DNA from: Athripsodes cinereus
Lineage: Eukaryota; Arthropoda; Insecta; Trichoptera; Leptoceridae
Assembly (NCBI GenBank): GCA_947579605.1
Contig: OX388307.1
Span: 33,457,237 to 33,521,236 of the forward strand
Reading direction: 5' to 3'
Length of the DNA stretch: 64,000 bases
Part shown: in pieces, positions 11,052-23,513 of the stretch
How the letters are laid out: each line of letters starts with the position of its first letter
Numbering within the stretch: the stretch's first letter is position 1
The notes under the pieces: generated by a model
What the model was told of the DNA's origin: nothing
Database searches by the model: none
Seen by the model: the letters and a program-made list of their open reading frames with translations, nothing else
Translations under genes and position numbers: made by a program

Positions 11052-11702
11052 AATTAAAGTTGTATATTGATACTAGTAAGATGTTAAAAAATATTTAAGT
11101 ATGATAAAAAGTGGAAAGGAAATTTTTTGCTATATTTTCTGTATATCTATCTAATTTTATGTACCAATTATAGTATTCCTAAACCAGGATCGAATAATAT
11201 ATTTTTGAAGACTCAATAAAGTAATATAATTATTTGATATACTCCAAATGAAAGTTTAGTTTATGAATATGTTTTTTATGATAGGTCCTAAGTAAATATT
11301 TTTCATAATACATGTACCTACTATAGATGGAAAGTAAATCAATAAAAAAGCTCACATGAAGTAAATATTTTAATAATTTTAAGAAAAATATTGTATTTTT
11401 TTACGTTCATTTTATTAATTTGATATTAAATAACAACTTGATATTATTACCGCACTTTATATTCTTAACATATTTAAAAAATATTTTTCGAGCATTGACT
11501 CTAATTTTATTCGATTCCATCCGTTACTGATTTTATGTACTCCACCTTCTTGACACAAGCATATCGCTTACTATGAGGGTTTGAAATCGAGTTTTTCCTA
11601 GATTCTAAATGTTTTATTAATATGAAAAGAAAGCACATAATATTAATAGGTACATTTATTCGAAAACCGAACAAGTCTTGTAAAGCTTCGGCTTCCGTAA
11701 CA

Positions 11703-12000
11703 ATGGATCTTATTTATTTTATTTATTTATTTATTTATTCTTTACTGTACATTGATAAAAAACAATTTATTTATTTATTTATTTATTAACATAATATACG
11801 GCTAAATAGCCTTTAAAGTACAATAACTTACAAAAACAAACTTGAAACAAACACAATTAACACATAAGTGACAATGAATACAAAAACATGACAGTAGTAA
11901 CTACAGTAATTACATAAAAGGTATACATTCAAATTAAATACAATCAATATACAGAGGGCGAGTTTATCGCAAAGGCGCGATCTCTTCCAACTAACCCAAA
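11703..12000 (-). mobile_element. Two LINE 3' ends, nested or tandem, AAATA tails
   Basis: Read on the minus strand: a stem-loop module (GGGTTAGTTGGAAGAGATCG ... GCGATAAACTCGCCCTCTG, 11957-12000), about 120 bp of UTR, a GGCTATTTAGCC stem and an AAATA tail (to about 11765), then a second short end (TCAATGTACAGTAAAGAAT plus tail, 11703-11760). The AATGTACAGTGAAGAATAAA ending also occurs at 57.5 kb. Probably one element inserted next to the tail of another. No coding sequence remains. Confidence 0.55.
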
Positions 12001-12070
12001 TTTATAGCTCTTACATAATATGTTGTAGAGTCTTCATATTTATAGCTCTTACATAATATGTTGTAGAGTC
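12001..12070. repeat. Two 32-bp direct repeats, period 38
   Basis: TTTATAGCTCTTACATAATA... (32 bp) occurs at 12001-12032 and identically at 12039-12070. This is a local duplication immediately upstream of the minus-strand LINE fragment. Confidence 0.9.
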
Positions 12071-12364
12071 CTAATCATTTCCATTATTTATGTGGTTCCT
12101 TCAAACTCCAATTGACGTTATACAAAATTCTCGGTCTGACCTCTAGTTTATATTATGAGAGGCATTTAATTTTATTTAATATTCATTACAAGTATCTGAT
12201 GACCTTTCGAATATGTTTTCAATTGAAATCAATTGTTGTTCAAATATGAAACAAATTTATTTTTTTGATACTTTTAAACTTCTATGTATGTATTTACTCC
12301 AACATTTTATTAAAAAACAAGCATTACTTTAAAAATTTCTTTCTTAATAGTTAAAAATTCTTTC

Positions 12365-12568
12365 CGCGGAGCTCTCGGCAAAGAATAGGTTTACAATTCT
12401 TTTCTTCGAAAAAATAAGGACATTTTACAGCTCAAATTTTGCGCTTAGGTTTGCCATCCTGAAAGTCTTATTTTTTGTTGGCTCGGAAAGGCAGCTTGTA
12501 TGTTTATTACAAGAAGCTGTTCTGGTGGTTTTCCCAGTTTTGGAATATGCCGAGATAGTATAGTAGTA
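12365..12568 (+). repeat. Family D repeat, degraded
   Basis: Blocks AAATAAGGACATTTTACA, CTGAAAGTCTTATTTTTTG, TTGGCTCGGAAAGGCAGC and GAATATGCCGAGATAGTATA match the family D order. The start is degraded. The ORF on the opposite strand here is an artefact of the repeat. Confidence 0.65.
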
Positions 12569-12574
12569 GGAAAG

Positions 12575-15500
12575 TAAATAAAGGTATGTTAAAAAAAGAC
12601 AGGTGTACATTTTGACGACGTACAAAATCTTAAAAATTCTATTTACATCTTTCTTTGCATAAGCTATACGAAATTTATTTCTATCCAACATGAAAGATGT
12701 GAATAAATATACTTAATATTATTATATGGTTGTATATTCATTGATATGCACATCGTGTCTAAGACTTTAAACGTCTCACCTAACATCATGACTCTGTGAT
12801 GCCTATATTTATTTATAAAGGTACGAACTGAGAATGTAGTTAAAAGTTCAGTTAAGTGTTTATGCATACTCAAAGCAGTTAAGAAAGCTTGTAATATATT
12901 TCATAGTATGGAACTTTTATGAATATTTCGCACTTAAGATCTGTTTTTATCTTTTCTGTTTCACGTTTCTCTCGAATGATAAAAAACGTCTTGTTAAAGA
13001 GATTTTTAGAAAATAAAACGAGTTAAAAAGAAAAAAATTGTTATGAGAAATTGAAGTAAAAAATCCTTCTGGTATATATTTATATGAAGAAGTAACAAAA
13101 ATAAGATTTAAAATTTATAAACACTGCTTTTCAAAATACATCAAAACCTTAAGAATAACTAACTTAACTTAAATAATAAAGTCTAATGTTCAATAAAATT
13201 AATGAATCAAAATTTATAGTCCAATAGCGGGGAAAAATTGAAATAATAAAATAAATCGGAAATGTTTTACATTTTACAAATTTAAATATCTGCACGTCGT
13301 ATCTGCATAAGGAGAGTATAATAGGTATATACGAGTAAGTTGAAAGTTTGGATACAGCAGCTGTACTTTTTCCTGGTTCTCCTATTTGTACAGGAAAACT
13401 AACCTCCGTGATAACGGTAAAGACTTAAGTCAACACACTAATACAATAACGTAGCGCTCTGCAATGTGCCACTCTTGTTCGTTATTTTAATTTAATAGTC
13501 TGCTTTTAACCGTATGCAAACTGCTTCAAAACATTTATTGCATTAGTAAGAATATTCATTTCCGGGCTTATTTATTGCATTTATTCTGTTCGTAAATGAA
13601 CCATCTGCCGATTCTCACAGAAGTTTTTTTTAAGAAAGAGACTGTGATATGATTGTATTTACCAGTTAGTGTTCAAAGCTTAGTATAAGTAGGTAAATGA
13701 GCAGTGGTGTTTTTTTTTTCAAAAAAAAAAAACATTAAGCAACAGTTACGTGTTAAAAATATTCAATATATCCGGACGCGAATATCCTATGTCTGAAGTT
13801 TGACCATGAAAATGTGAAGCATTGAATATTTAACATGACTTTGGATTTACAGAATAAAACAGGTAAATAAATGGGCGAAAATAGTAGCACTATACTAAAA
13901 GGAGTATAACTAAAGTAGCTAAATAAACAAATTGTTTTCCCGGCTGCACTTTGTATGAATTTAATATAAGAATAGGCTGACTGGAGAAATACACGGATAA
14001 GTTAAAAAATCTTACTTCTATATTTGTATATTTGGTAGTGAACTGGAAACACGTTTCACTATATAAAATTCACAATAATATTCTGTGCTAGCAGAAAGCT
14101 TCGTAAATTTGCTTTTTTAAGAGAAAGGTTTTAGTACACAACAAGAAATGTAACTTTGAATATTTCAAAAACTATTTTATCTATTCTTTTGAAATAAAAG
14201 TAAGTGAACATATAGTACAGAATTTTATAAGCTCACAAAAGTATGAAAAAATAAAGATAAAACAATAATTTATAATTCACATTTTTTTTAAACATCCCAT
14301 ATTTTTACAATTATTTAGGGATTTAAATCCTACTATCGACTTATTCCGGTTTCACAAAAGAAAGATATTTGCGAACTTACTAAGGCTCGTTAAAATTGGA
14401 GATTCATATTTAAAAAAGCAGTGTTGTGATTCTAAAATAATTTCTTATATATTTAATGTCTAAGCTATGTAAATTATTCGACATGTGTATAGCTTTCAGA
14501 AAACTTATAAAGCAGGCACTACTCCGCATAAAGTTACAACAAAATTGTCGGCAGTGAAACAGGTAACATTGTAATGAGTGTGATAGTGAACCATAAAAAC
14601 CAAAGTAAAAAATGTTTTGCTACGTACAAGAACAGTAAAGCATTCAACTAACAAGGAGAAAACAAAACTATGCGGGTATGGATGTAATACATATAGAATT
14701 GAATTGTTTTGTTTTTGTTAAAACGAATGAAAAAAGAAACGAAGATAGCAGGTAGTTCTGATACGGAGCATGGTATATACTTATCGTATATATATATGTA
14801 GGTATGAAGGAATGTAAGAAAGAGAATAGATGTACAAATTCTTGCCATTTAGAAAGTAACTTTCCCAAGTAAATGTGGAAAGAAGAGAGATTGCATTAAA
14901 CATTCACACGCATGCTTTGCTCCGACGTTCTCTGGATATTCCAACAGCATTCAACACAAGAGACCTCTATCGTCTGTTCACTGTTTTATGGTTTATAATA
15001 ATATAAAGGTGTATGGTATTCTGTAATGTAGGTAGGTACTGGTGGATATCTCTCTGTATATGATGATGTGATGTGAAGTGGAGTGTTATAAAAATTTTAT
15101 ATTCTGTAAAGTCATACATCTGCTGACAAACGAAAAATCTAAGAAAAATCACCCCGTAAAAAAAAACTGAACGTGTGAAAGTCGTAGATTGAATGACAGA
15201 TTTTTCTAGAACAAAGTTTTGATCTAGAAAAGCGTATGTGGCTCAGCTTAAGTAATCAAAAGAATTGACAAATTATAAAAAGAAAAAATACTATGATGAA
15301 TGAGTTAACCTATATCTCTACATGTTATATGTGTTTAGTCATCACTTGTGCTCAAATTCATGATGAATGAACGTTTTGAATAACTTTACTGCGATGTCAG
15401 TTTTTTTTTAATTAGTTCATAATTATCTTATATTTACAGAAACTTAATCGATTGTTCAATAATATTTTTATATTCAATTTTAAGATGGATAGAGTTTCAT

Positions 15501-16185
15501 ATCTTTGGTGAAAAGTGTATATTATTTTTCTCAAATATATTTTACATGTTTTACAAAAACTTGTTATTTATATTTACAGATTTTTTTGAATCCAGTCCCC
15601 TAAACATTTTAAATGATTTTTATTCAATTACGAGACAATCTTAATTAATAATTATGAGAAGTAAATGAACATTGCTTTAAAACATAATGTTGTCAAACAT
15701 AAATCATCGTTTTTTAGAAATGCTTTTTGAATAATTACCGGTGTGCCTCATGGACGAGGGCTCTGAATAAAATGGTATTTTTTCATAGAAGGCGGCATCA
15801 ATAATAATTATTTGGGTACATCGTAGGGAGCGGGCCTTCCGTGTGAAATGGCGGTCTTAATACAACATCAATCATCTGAGATTCAATGCTTAATACTTCT
15901 CTCCGTAGTACCTACTGTGGTGGTGTTATATTTACGTGGTTGTGGGTGCCTATCGATATAAGCAGCAGGCATATTTCACGTACATTTAGTATTGGGATAT
16001 CTACGAAACATTGCTATTCAATTTATTTATTTATGTGCAAAATTCAATGTTTATTTATTTTAATATATTCGATTTTTTTTATAACTTTTTTTCAAGTTTG
16101 CGAGATACCTACCTAGTAAAATTATAATTTTAACTCGAATTATAAACAATCATATTTGCAGTTATTGATATAGGTACTATACCAT
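12575..16185. other. No recognisable gene (3.6 kb)
   Basis: AT-rich throughout, with only short hydrophobic or low-complexity ORFs (for example the overlapping pair near 14648-14868). No repeat family, RNA gene or splice-linked exon was recognised. Confidence 0.4.
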
Positions 16186-16186
16186 A

Positions 16187-16660
16187 TTACTTTACTATTC
16201 CCTCGCGTCGTATCCCAAGTGGGGTAGGCAGAGAGAAAGGAAGGCCATATATATATATATATCTGTCCTTACACACTTCTTTCGCTTCTTCTACATTCAT
16301 ACAATTTCTCATGCACGCACGTCGATTTCTCTTACTCAAAACACGGCCGTCCTTGAGAATTTGATCTACATATTCAAGCCATGTAGTACTCGGACGCCCG
16401 CGCTTCCTCACACCTCTCCTTTCAGACAAGTATATCCTCTTTGTCATTCTATCCTCTTCCATTTGTTCCACATGATCAAACCAGCTCAATTTATTAACAC
16501 GCATTCTATCCACAACAATCCTCTTGTATCCACTCATTCTTCTAATATCCTCATTTCTCACTCCATCACGCAACGTTTTCTTCAGCGATCTCATCTCCAC
16601 AGCATTAATTCCACTTTCGTTCGGCTTCGACCATGTCCACGTTTCGCTTCCATATAATTT
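16187..16660 (-). mobile_element. RTE-like LINE C-terminus (SLPTPLG family)
   Basis: The frame starts upstream of the first Met: YGSETWTW, then ESGINAVEMRSLKKTLRDGV, RNEDIRRMSGYKRIVVDRMR, RMTKRIYLSERRGVRKRGRP, TTWLEYVDQIL, ending LPTPLGIRR. These are the post-RT segments of RTE-type ORF2. RT motifs are lost by 5' truncation near 16660. A TATATA microsatellite (16244-16262) has expanded inside the frame and adds YIYIY. Other copies lie at 21.4, 31.9 and 53.9 kb. Confidence 0.85.
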
Positions 16661-16724
16661 AATGATGTTTTAACATGGAATAAATAACTACCATCTTTAA
16701 AAATACACACACGCAAGTTGATTT

Positions 16725-17116
16725 TGAAATATGCGTGTCATAGGGGTGACATTTAAGGTGTGCCTTTTGGTCTACAAGGCTATTAACAAAATGGCACCAT
16801 CGTGCCTCACAAAGCTTTGTCCCCTTGACTCGACCACTAGAAGACCTCTGCGCTCTATGGAACTGGCCGTGAATAGATTTACTGAGCCCAATAGAGCCGG
16901 TAAGTCCAACTTCTACGAGAGGGCCTTTGGTGTTGTAGGACCAGTTATGTGGAATCGCCTACCGGTGCTGCTGAGAGAAGGTCAGACGGTCAATAGCTTC
17001 AGAGGCAAATTAAAAACTAAACTCTTCACTGGCGCCCTTGAGACGGTCTAGAGACTGTAAAACGGCGTCATAAATAAAATAAAATCATCCAAAATCATCA
17101 TCATCATCATCATAGG
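16725..17116 (+). mobile_element. LINE ORF2 C-terminus (L2/CR1-like), ATC tail
   Basis: Encodes VTFKVCLLVYKAINKMAPSC, then FYERAFGVVGPVMWNRLPV, REGQTVNSFRGKLKTKLF and a stop. This is the C-terminal tail of L2/CR1-group ORF2 (KVCLL...YKAI...MWNRLP...FK..LKT.LF). The 3' UTR is short (CGCCCTTGAGACGG...ACGGCGTC) with an ATC-repeat tail at about 17094-17115. The same ending appears at 62.7 kb and at 52.5 kb. It is 5'-truncated. Confidence 0.85.
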
Positions 17117-17431
17117 TTCATATTTATAAATCCTGTTTATTTCAAGTTCAACATTTTAACCTTACGGTACGGTTAAACCAACACGGTTAATATTTATTTA
17201 TATAAATTACCATGGCATCTATCAAAACTGGGGTAAATAGCTTTGGATTATTATCATACATATCAATCAAAAAATCAAATTTGATTGTTTAGTTTTACAA
17301 TCACAATATTCAATTAACTCAAGTTTTGACATTTTATGTCTCCTTCTGGAATTTAAAAAAGACATTGCATGTCGAAACTCGAGTACTTGCAAAACAAGTT
17401 ACCTAATCATATTTTATTCATTGGTTTATAT

Positions 17432-17765
17432 CAGGGATGCTCAGACTTATAGGGAACAAGGGCCACTCTGGAAAATTATGAGCCAAGGACGGGCAGCTAT
17501 AAAAAAAGTTTTAACTTCTAGATTAAAATTTCTACCATCCCGTCACCGAATTTTCAAAATGGTATAGGTATTTGAAATATTTTAAAAACTCCTCAGTTTT
17601 CGTAAAGAATATTTACTCGAATTATTAAGTATCCGGTACTTTTACCGAATATCCGATTATCACTGGTATTGATATTTTTTTTATAGTGTATAACTCGCTG
17701 GCGGGCCACAGATATACCGACCAAGGGCCGCATGCAGCCCGCGGGCCGCGGTTTTTGCTTCGCTG
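17432..17765. mobile_element. Non-autonomous hAT-type element
   Basis: A 334-bp element bounded by CAGGGATGC... and ...GCTTCGCTG (imperfect inverted termini CAGsGAwGC). It is flanked by a perfect 8-bp duplication GTTTATAT at 17424-17431 and 17766-17773, the length produced by hAT transposases. Near the right end is the CAGCCCGCGGGCCGCGG block typical of some hAT-derived short elements. The body shares segments with the element at 51.7 kb (ATTTTCAA-ATGGTATAGG, AAACTCCTC-GTTTTC). It has no transposase and would have needed one in trans. Confidence 0.88.
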
Positions 17766-17811
17766 GTTTATATGGAGTTTTAAAAAAGAAATACCAATGA
17801 TGGAGTTCGTT

Positions 17812-17985
17812 GGTTGCCTGAAAGTAGAGTTTCGGCCTTGTGTACAAGGGATCTGCAGTTCGATCCTTGTTGCCGTCAATTTATCCTTTCACAACACAAG
17901 CTTTTATCTTACTGTGAAAGGTGTTTAAGGTTGTGGTTGGGTTTGTAACAAAACCCAGATACCTATATCTTTTTAAAAAAAAAAG
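17812..17985 (+). mobile_element. tRNA-derived SINE, family B
   Basis: Head GTTGCCTGAAAGTAGAGTTTC, box B GTTCGATCC, body TTCACAACACAAGCTTTTAT, 3' stem GGGTTTGTAACAAAACCC, ending in poly(A). Diverged from the other copies but complete end to end. It begins about 40 bp after the hAT element. Confidence 0.85.
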
Positions 17986-18294
17986 AAATACAAAACAAAC
18001 GTTTGGGTTGTTTTCTGTGTGCCATAAATTAAAACATTCAGGATGTTTGACATGTCTTTTAACTGAATAATTGAAGATGTAAAATGTTTTATATATGATG
18101 TTTTACGAATGGTTATTACTAACTTCCGTACCAATAACTTTTTTTATAAATTAATAACATTTAACAACTTACGTTTAACCACAATATCATAATAATATTA
18201 TGGTTCAATAGATGTAATGTAAAATAATGACAAGACACGGAAGTTTGTATGACTGTGTGTACCTACATCTATTTGAGTATGTCAATATTGTAGG

Positions 18295-18770
18295 TACAAA
18301 AACGAATTACAATGAAAAAAATTCAAAACGAAATTCAGACCTTTTGTACCTTTACGATTTAATAAACTCAAATATTGACCCTACAGACCTTTTAGCAAAA
18401 ATTACCTTTAACATACCAAATAGACGAACGGGACACACCTCGACTTTCTTTTTAAGTAAAAAAGTACTAATGCTGCTCAGAACTCGCCACTACATCGATG
18501 CGTTACCACATATAACAATTGGAGAAGGTGAGGTCCGTGGACATATTCTGTATGCCCAAAAGCCTTTTTAGAAGCCACATTAGACAGGAGTGAAATGTTT
18601 GTTTAGTTTTTGTTTTTCTTTTCTTTTTTTCTTTCTGTGTTTTGAACTGAACTCAAAGATGGGCTGGTCAAGTACAAAAAATATGTTTAAAAGTTATTAT
18701 GTTATATTTTGTAAAATTTTATTACATGTTGCCCATTTTTTTAAATAAATAAATAAATAAAAAAAAATGT
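18295..18770 (+). mobile_element. Jockey/CR1-like LINE C-terminus and 3' UTR
   Basis: The frame to the stop at 18571 contains RNSDLLYLYDLINSNIDPTD, then LLAKITFNIPNRRTGHTSTF. This matches the position of FDLCFLHKLLNGAIDSPELI and FNVPTRSTRQS in ORF2 of the full-length LINE, so it is a distant member of the same superfamily. About 170 bp of 3' UTR and an AAATA tail at 18743-18770 follow. Truncated upstream. Confidence 0.7.
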
Positions 18771-19039
18771 AAAACATACGAGTACATAAAGGTAATAAAT
18801 TATTGATAGAGAAGGACCTTTATAGGATGGATGATAGTCCACACTCCCAGGTGAGCAGTGCTCCCTGGATTAGTTCCATTAGGTTATATTACACACAACA
18901 TTATTATTAATGGTCGAAGGAAAGAGGGAAAATAATACAATAACTCACTATGTCCATAAAATTTTGAAAATAATTAAATAATGTTGTTAACTGAATTGGC
19001 AAACTTGATACAATTCTATTAATTTATCATACTATCATG

Positions 19040-19105
19040 ATATTTCCTAAAAGTGGTAACCAGCGAGTAAACTGCATGTAATAAACATGCAAGTCATTCT
19101 CTTGG
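19040..19105 (-). repeat. Family D fragment
   Basis: The 3' portion only, strongly degraded (GTGGTAACCAGCGAGTAAAC, then TGCATGTAATAAACATGCAA). Confidence 0.45.
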
Positions 19106-19230
19106 TGCCAGTATACTCGTATTAGCTAAACTGAATATATTAAATGTCTAAAAAGTGATGTTTGAAAACTTATAGATCAGTAGGATAGTAGTTGTTTTAG
19201 TAGTAATATTTGTTCATTTATAAAACATTT

Positions 19231-19476
19231 GAAGGGTACGCGGCAAAAACAGGCTCATTGACAAATTATCATTTTACAGGAGAGCAAATATAAAGTTTGA
19301 AACACCATATATTTCATAATTTTTTTCATCATTTCAGTGTGAATTACAAAGAAATGGGCCAGTTTTTTTACATTTTACTTTTACCATTCTAAAGAGCTCT
19401 TTGAGGGGAACAAAACTGCATTTAAATCACGAAAACGAAAAAAAATCAATGAGCTTGTTTTTGCCGTGTACCCTTC
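19231..19476. mobile_element. Short TIR element (MITE), 246 bp
   Basis: Inverted termini of about 31 bp, GAAGGGTACGCGGCAAAAAC... against GAAGGGTACACGGCAAAAAC... on the other strand, with two mismatches up to ...CTCATTGA. Flanked by ATTT on both sides (19227-19230 and 19477-19480), a possible 4-bp target duplication. No coding content. Superfamily not assigned. Confidence 0.75.
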
Positions 19477-19484
19477 ATTTGAAA

Positions 19485-21410
19485 CAGATCCTGAAAATTG
19501 GCTGAAATATATATGTATTGAATTTCTTGTGTAAGGTTTTCTAGGCAAACTTGTGTAAGTACCAAAACGTATATAATAAAAAAAAAAATCGACTAGTTCA
19601 ATGTTAAGTTATAGTTCTCAAATGGTTATCTATAAAATTTCAATTTTTGTGTCATATAATTCTTTAGTTATTTCATAATATTTTTTCAAACGATGTAAGT
19701 ATTTAGTTATCTCTTGAATAGTGAAGAGAAAATAATTTGTAATGTTTCAATATGACCCTTAACCGGTCAGTAATTTAATTGTTTACTCTATACTGATAAA
19801 GTTTACTCTCCTCATAAAGCTCACTTCTCCCTATCAATAACGTAATTTGATAACAGGGTGGGGTGCCCTAGTGAGGGTTACGTAGGGATTTAGGCTTCAT
19901 TACTGTACGACTTTGCTCAGCAAACAATTACCATAAAAAGAGTAGTAATTAAAAGATAACTTTTCTTTATGGACAAATCGTAAAATAATATTTTCTTAGT
20001 AGATAATAATCTCTGTATCTTTGAAGTTTTTCATTTCTTTTTCAACTGCTCAGTAAATGTTTAAATTTAATCATCAGATTTGATGCTAAAATATTTTTTT
20101 AATGAATCGCGTGTAATTCTACTCATCTTTAACATAATAATTATGTGCAGCAAATTAAGGCTAGTTAAAGAAAAGACTTTAGATGCAAGAGGATTTCTCT
20201 TGTTGTAATTTTAATTTGCTTTATGTGAGGGTATCTAAGATGTATTTGGATTTATCTTAAAAATCCAGAAGAAAAAACTTGAAAATAAATTCTCATCTAT
20301 CTGGTTTCGTAAATATCAAGTATTGGAATAAAGTGCATCAATAAACGTTTATAATAATCGTCAAATTGACAATTTAAGCATATATTTCTTTCTTTGTTTT
20401 CATTTGAAAAAAAATATATCCAGGTTTATGTAATATATTATTTCAAGTAATTATTTCTCGAGTTCATAGATTCGTAACAAATATGTGCATTTAAGGAGTG
20501 AAATTGTGAATTATTTTAAATTTTTATACTTTAAGCGATCTCAAGTACCCACATAGTATTTTAAAAACTACTGAGTATACAGAAAAATTAATAAAACTTT
20601 AATTAGATTCAATGAAAAGAAAAATAATTAAGAAACACTAAAACATAATAATTTTTTTTAATGGGTTGAAAGTATCGTACATATTAAAAAGTGACGATTA
20701 TTTATAAATATGTAATATTATGGTAAAATGGATAAATCACGTTAACGAATGAATAAAACAATACCTACAAGTAAATAATTCTAATAACACGAAATCACAT
20801 AGTCATCAAGTTTTAAATTTCACAGACACAATGAAATTTGTCACTCAGGTTCCCACGAAAAACTCATACAATATCAAATCGAAATTTGTATGCATTTTTG
20901 TACAAAAATTTAACAAATTTCTCCGTTAAAATACAAGTTTATGATACATATACACTTTTTGTTAAAGTGTAGTAACCAGGAAAAGAAAAAATGTACAAAC
21001 TTTATAAAACTTATACGATAATTTAAACGAGGAGTTTGGCAAATGTGGCCTCTAACGAATACATGTAAGTAGGTACTAATGTGAACATGGCCTGGGAACA
21101 CAAAGTTGGGATGTTTAGAAATTTTCAACATGAAACATTGCACACGGAACACACATTACTTAGAAGATTAACCATTACAAGCCAACAGAGCTTTATGAAG
21201 CAACTTGAATTATAAAGTAATTTATTATGTATTTGATGCTATGTGAAGATAAATTATTTATCAAATTTATTTTATGGAGTTTTCTTCATTTATATTTTCA
21301 AATGAAATACTACCTTCTAAGGCGTAGCATTTGAGTGCTTTTGGAATTTATTAGACATGATTTAGATTTTTTTAAGTTCAATAGGTGTTTTAAATGTATA
21401 CCTACTTTAC
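19485..21410. other. No recognisable gene
   Basis: AT-rich sequence without a recognised repeat. The ORF at 20910-21152 (minus) has no domain features. Confidence 0.4.
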
Positions 21411-21414
21411 TATC

Positions 21415-21708
21415 CTATACCCTCACGCCACGCCGTCTCCCAAGTGGGGTAGGCAGAGAGAACTGAACGCCAAACAGATCTATCTTTACACACTTCCTCC
21501 ACATTCATACAGTTTCTCATACACGCACGTCGGTTCCTCTTACTCAACACGCGGCCGTCCTTGAGAATTTGATCCACGTGATCAAGCCACGTGATTCACG
21601 GACGTTCGCATTTTTTCACACCCTTCCTTTCAGACAAGTTTATCCTCTTTGTCATTCTTACCTCGTTCATTCGTTCAACATGTCCAAACCACCATAGTTT
21701 ATTCACGC
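21415..21708 (-). mobile_element. RTE-like LINE fragment (SLPTPLG family), decayed
   Basis: Nucleotide match to the copy at 16.2 kb (CTCCCAAGTGGGGTAGGCAG at the 3' end; CACGCGGCCGTCCTTGAGAA within), with frame breaks. It stops at about 21708, where the tail of another LINE copy begins. Confidence 0.75.
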
Positions 21709-21717
21709 GTAAAAGTA

Positions 21718-22104
21718 TATAAAAGTATATAATAAGTTACAATCCATTGGATTGGTCTGCAACGAGTTTGGTTTTTCTTCTCCATTCGTCTCTATTCTCA
21801 GCCAGTCTTTTCAGCTCTACGTATGAGCCACAGTTCATGTCCCTCTTCAGTTGGTCCATATATGCGTCTCTTGGTCGGCCTCTGCCATTTGTCCCCTCGG
21901 TCTTACCCTCCGCTATGGCGATGAGTAGTCCTGGGTGCCTGATGTTGTGGCCAATCCAGTTAGCTCGTTGTTGGCTGATTCTCTTAAGGAGTTGCCTTTT
22001 TTCGCCTACCCTGGTTAATACTTCTTCGTTTCCGACGTGCTCTGACCAATGGATCTTAACCATGCGTCTGTAGCACCACATTTCAAAGGCCGCCAACCGT
22101 CCGC
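21718..22104 (-). mobile_element. RTE-like LINE C-terminus, second copy
   Basis: The frame encodes about 120 residues nearly identical to the 3.54-4.1 kb copy (RLAAFEMWCYRRMVKIHWSE ... LVADQSNGL). It is cut upstream at about 22104, just before the frame runs into unrelated sequence. The TATA-type tail (21710-21732) abuts the decayed LINE fragment above, so this copy probably inserted into or beside it. Confidence 0.85.
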
Positions 22105-22109
22105 AAAAC

Positions 22110-23512
22110 CAGGTTACTGTACCTATCATTAAATATAGTAATTCTCGAACACTTTGTGTTTATTTCCATAAATTAATATGGATTTTTACAAAGTAAATGT
22201 CAACTCAATCAATTGAAAAACTCCATGTTAATTCATTTTATACTCCATTTAAGATAGTGTTTGGTAATAATTTATATCACTTTTACTTTACAGAAGGTTA
22301 AAAAATAAGTAAAAAATGAATGTATATAAGAAAATTATACATCTTAGTAATAAAAGAGAGGCGTAAATCTAGGACAGAATATTTTTTAAGCTTTCAAATA
22401 GATAGATTAAAGTTTATGGATAAAGTTTATGAAATATGATGAAGGATCATCTGCTGAATATAAGTTTATATAATAAAATTGAATTCCCAAACATTACTGA
22501 TATAAAATTAATGTTAGAAGTTTATTTGTTTTCTCATAAGTGTGATGTATCACACTCGTCAATTTTTTACGTCCCATGTCATTTGGAAATTTTGAATATA
22601 GTTTACGAAACTAAAAAGTGTATACCAAATATTTTCTTATATGACATGAAAAATATATAAATATTGTATTTATTATAAGAAACGTATTGATCCAATGAGT
22701 TACAAGTTCACTGAACTCTAGACAACAGACTCAGGAAAACAAACACTCATGACTTTCCCTGATTAGTTATTTTCATTTTATCGTCATATCTTCATTAGAT
22801 ATGTATTTTAAAGAGTAAAGATCCGGAAATATTTACTATCTTAGATGCTGTTTGTTGTATAGATAACACATAGTAGAACAGCCAGATAGATGAACTTTAT
22901 TTTCTTTCAATTACACCATGAAATATCGTTTCCAGTTTGACATCTCTGAAGCTATATTAATATACAGATACACGTAGAAGAAGTAAATATTTCATATGTA
23001 TTCTATTTATCTGTACAGAATTTGATCTAGGTAGGTAAGTTTGAAAATCCCATCATCTTGACTTTACAGCAAAACAATGATACCTACCATTTTTGTCGTC
23101 GTGTTGAATGAAAATTCTGTATTGAATAAATAAATCAATTTATCTAGAATATTGTTGACTGATACATAACGTATTGTCTGTATGTATTTGTGTAGAGCTG
23201 AAATATATTATTGTAAATTTACTTAGAACGTGCCGACTGCAGGTTGCAATACTGATTCTGTGCACTGAAAATCGATTTCCTTTCATACTCTGCAGATAGT
23301 ACGTATATATACATTTAACTAAGATTTAGAGATGATCTCACTATAAAAACATAGATGAAAGTTATTTGAGACTCAAATACGAGCTAACGTTACTTTTTTC
23401 GTTACAACTTCGAATATTTCAAAATTACAAATAGATTTCAGCACTAACACTCAACTAAATTTCACAGATTGAATATGAATTGTTTGATGTAGTAACATTA
23501 TATTTTTTAATT
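22110..23512. other. No recognisable gene
   Basis: AT-rich sequence. The 74-codon ORF at 22436-22660 has no recognisable motif. Confidence 0.4.
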
Positions 23513-23513
23513 T

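Noticed and set aside
16361..16657. ORF of 98 aa on plus
   Set aside because: Antisense shadow of the RTE-like LINE at 16.2 kb.
17593..17928. Three ORFs of about 80 aa
   Set aside because: They span the hAT-type element and SINE, on both strands and in several frames, with no domain.
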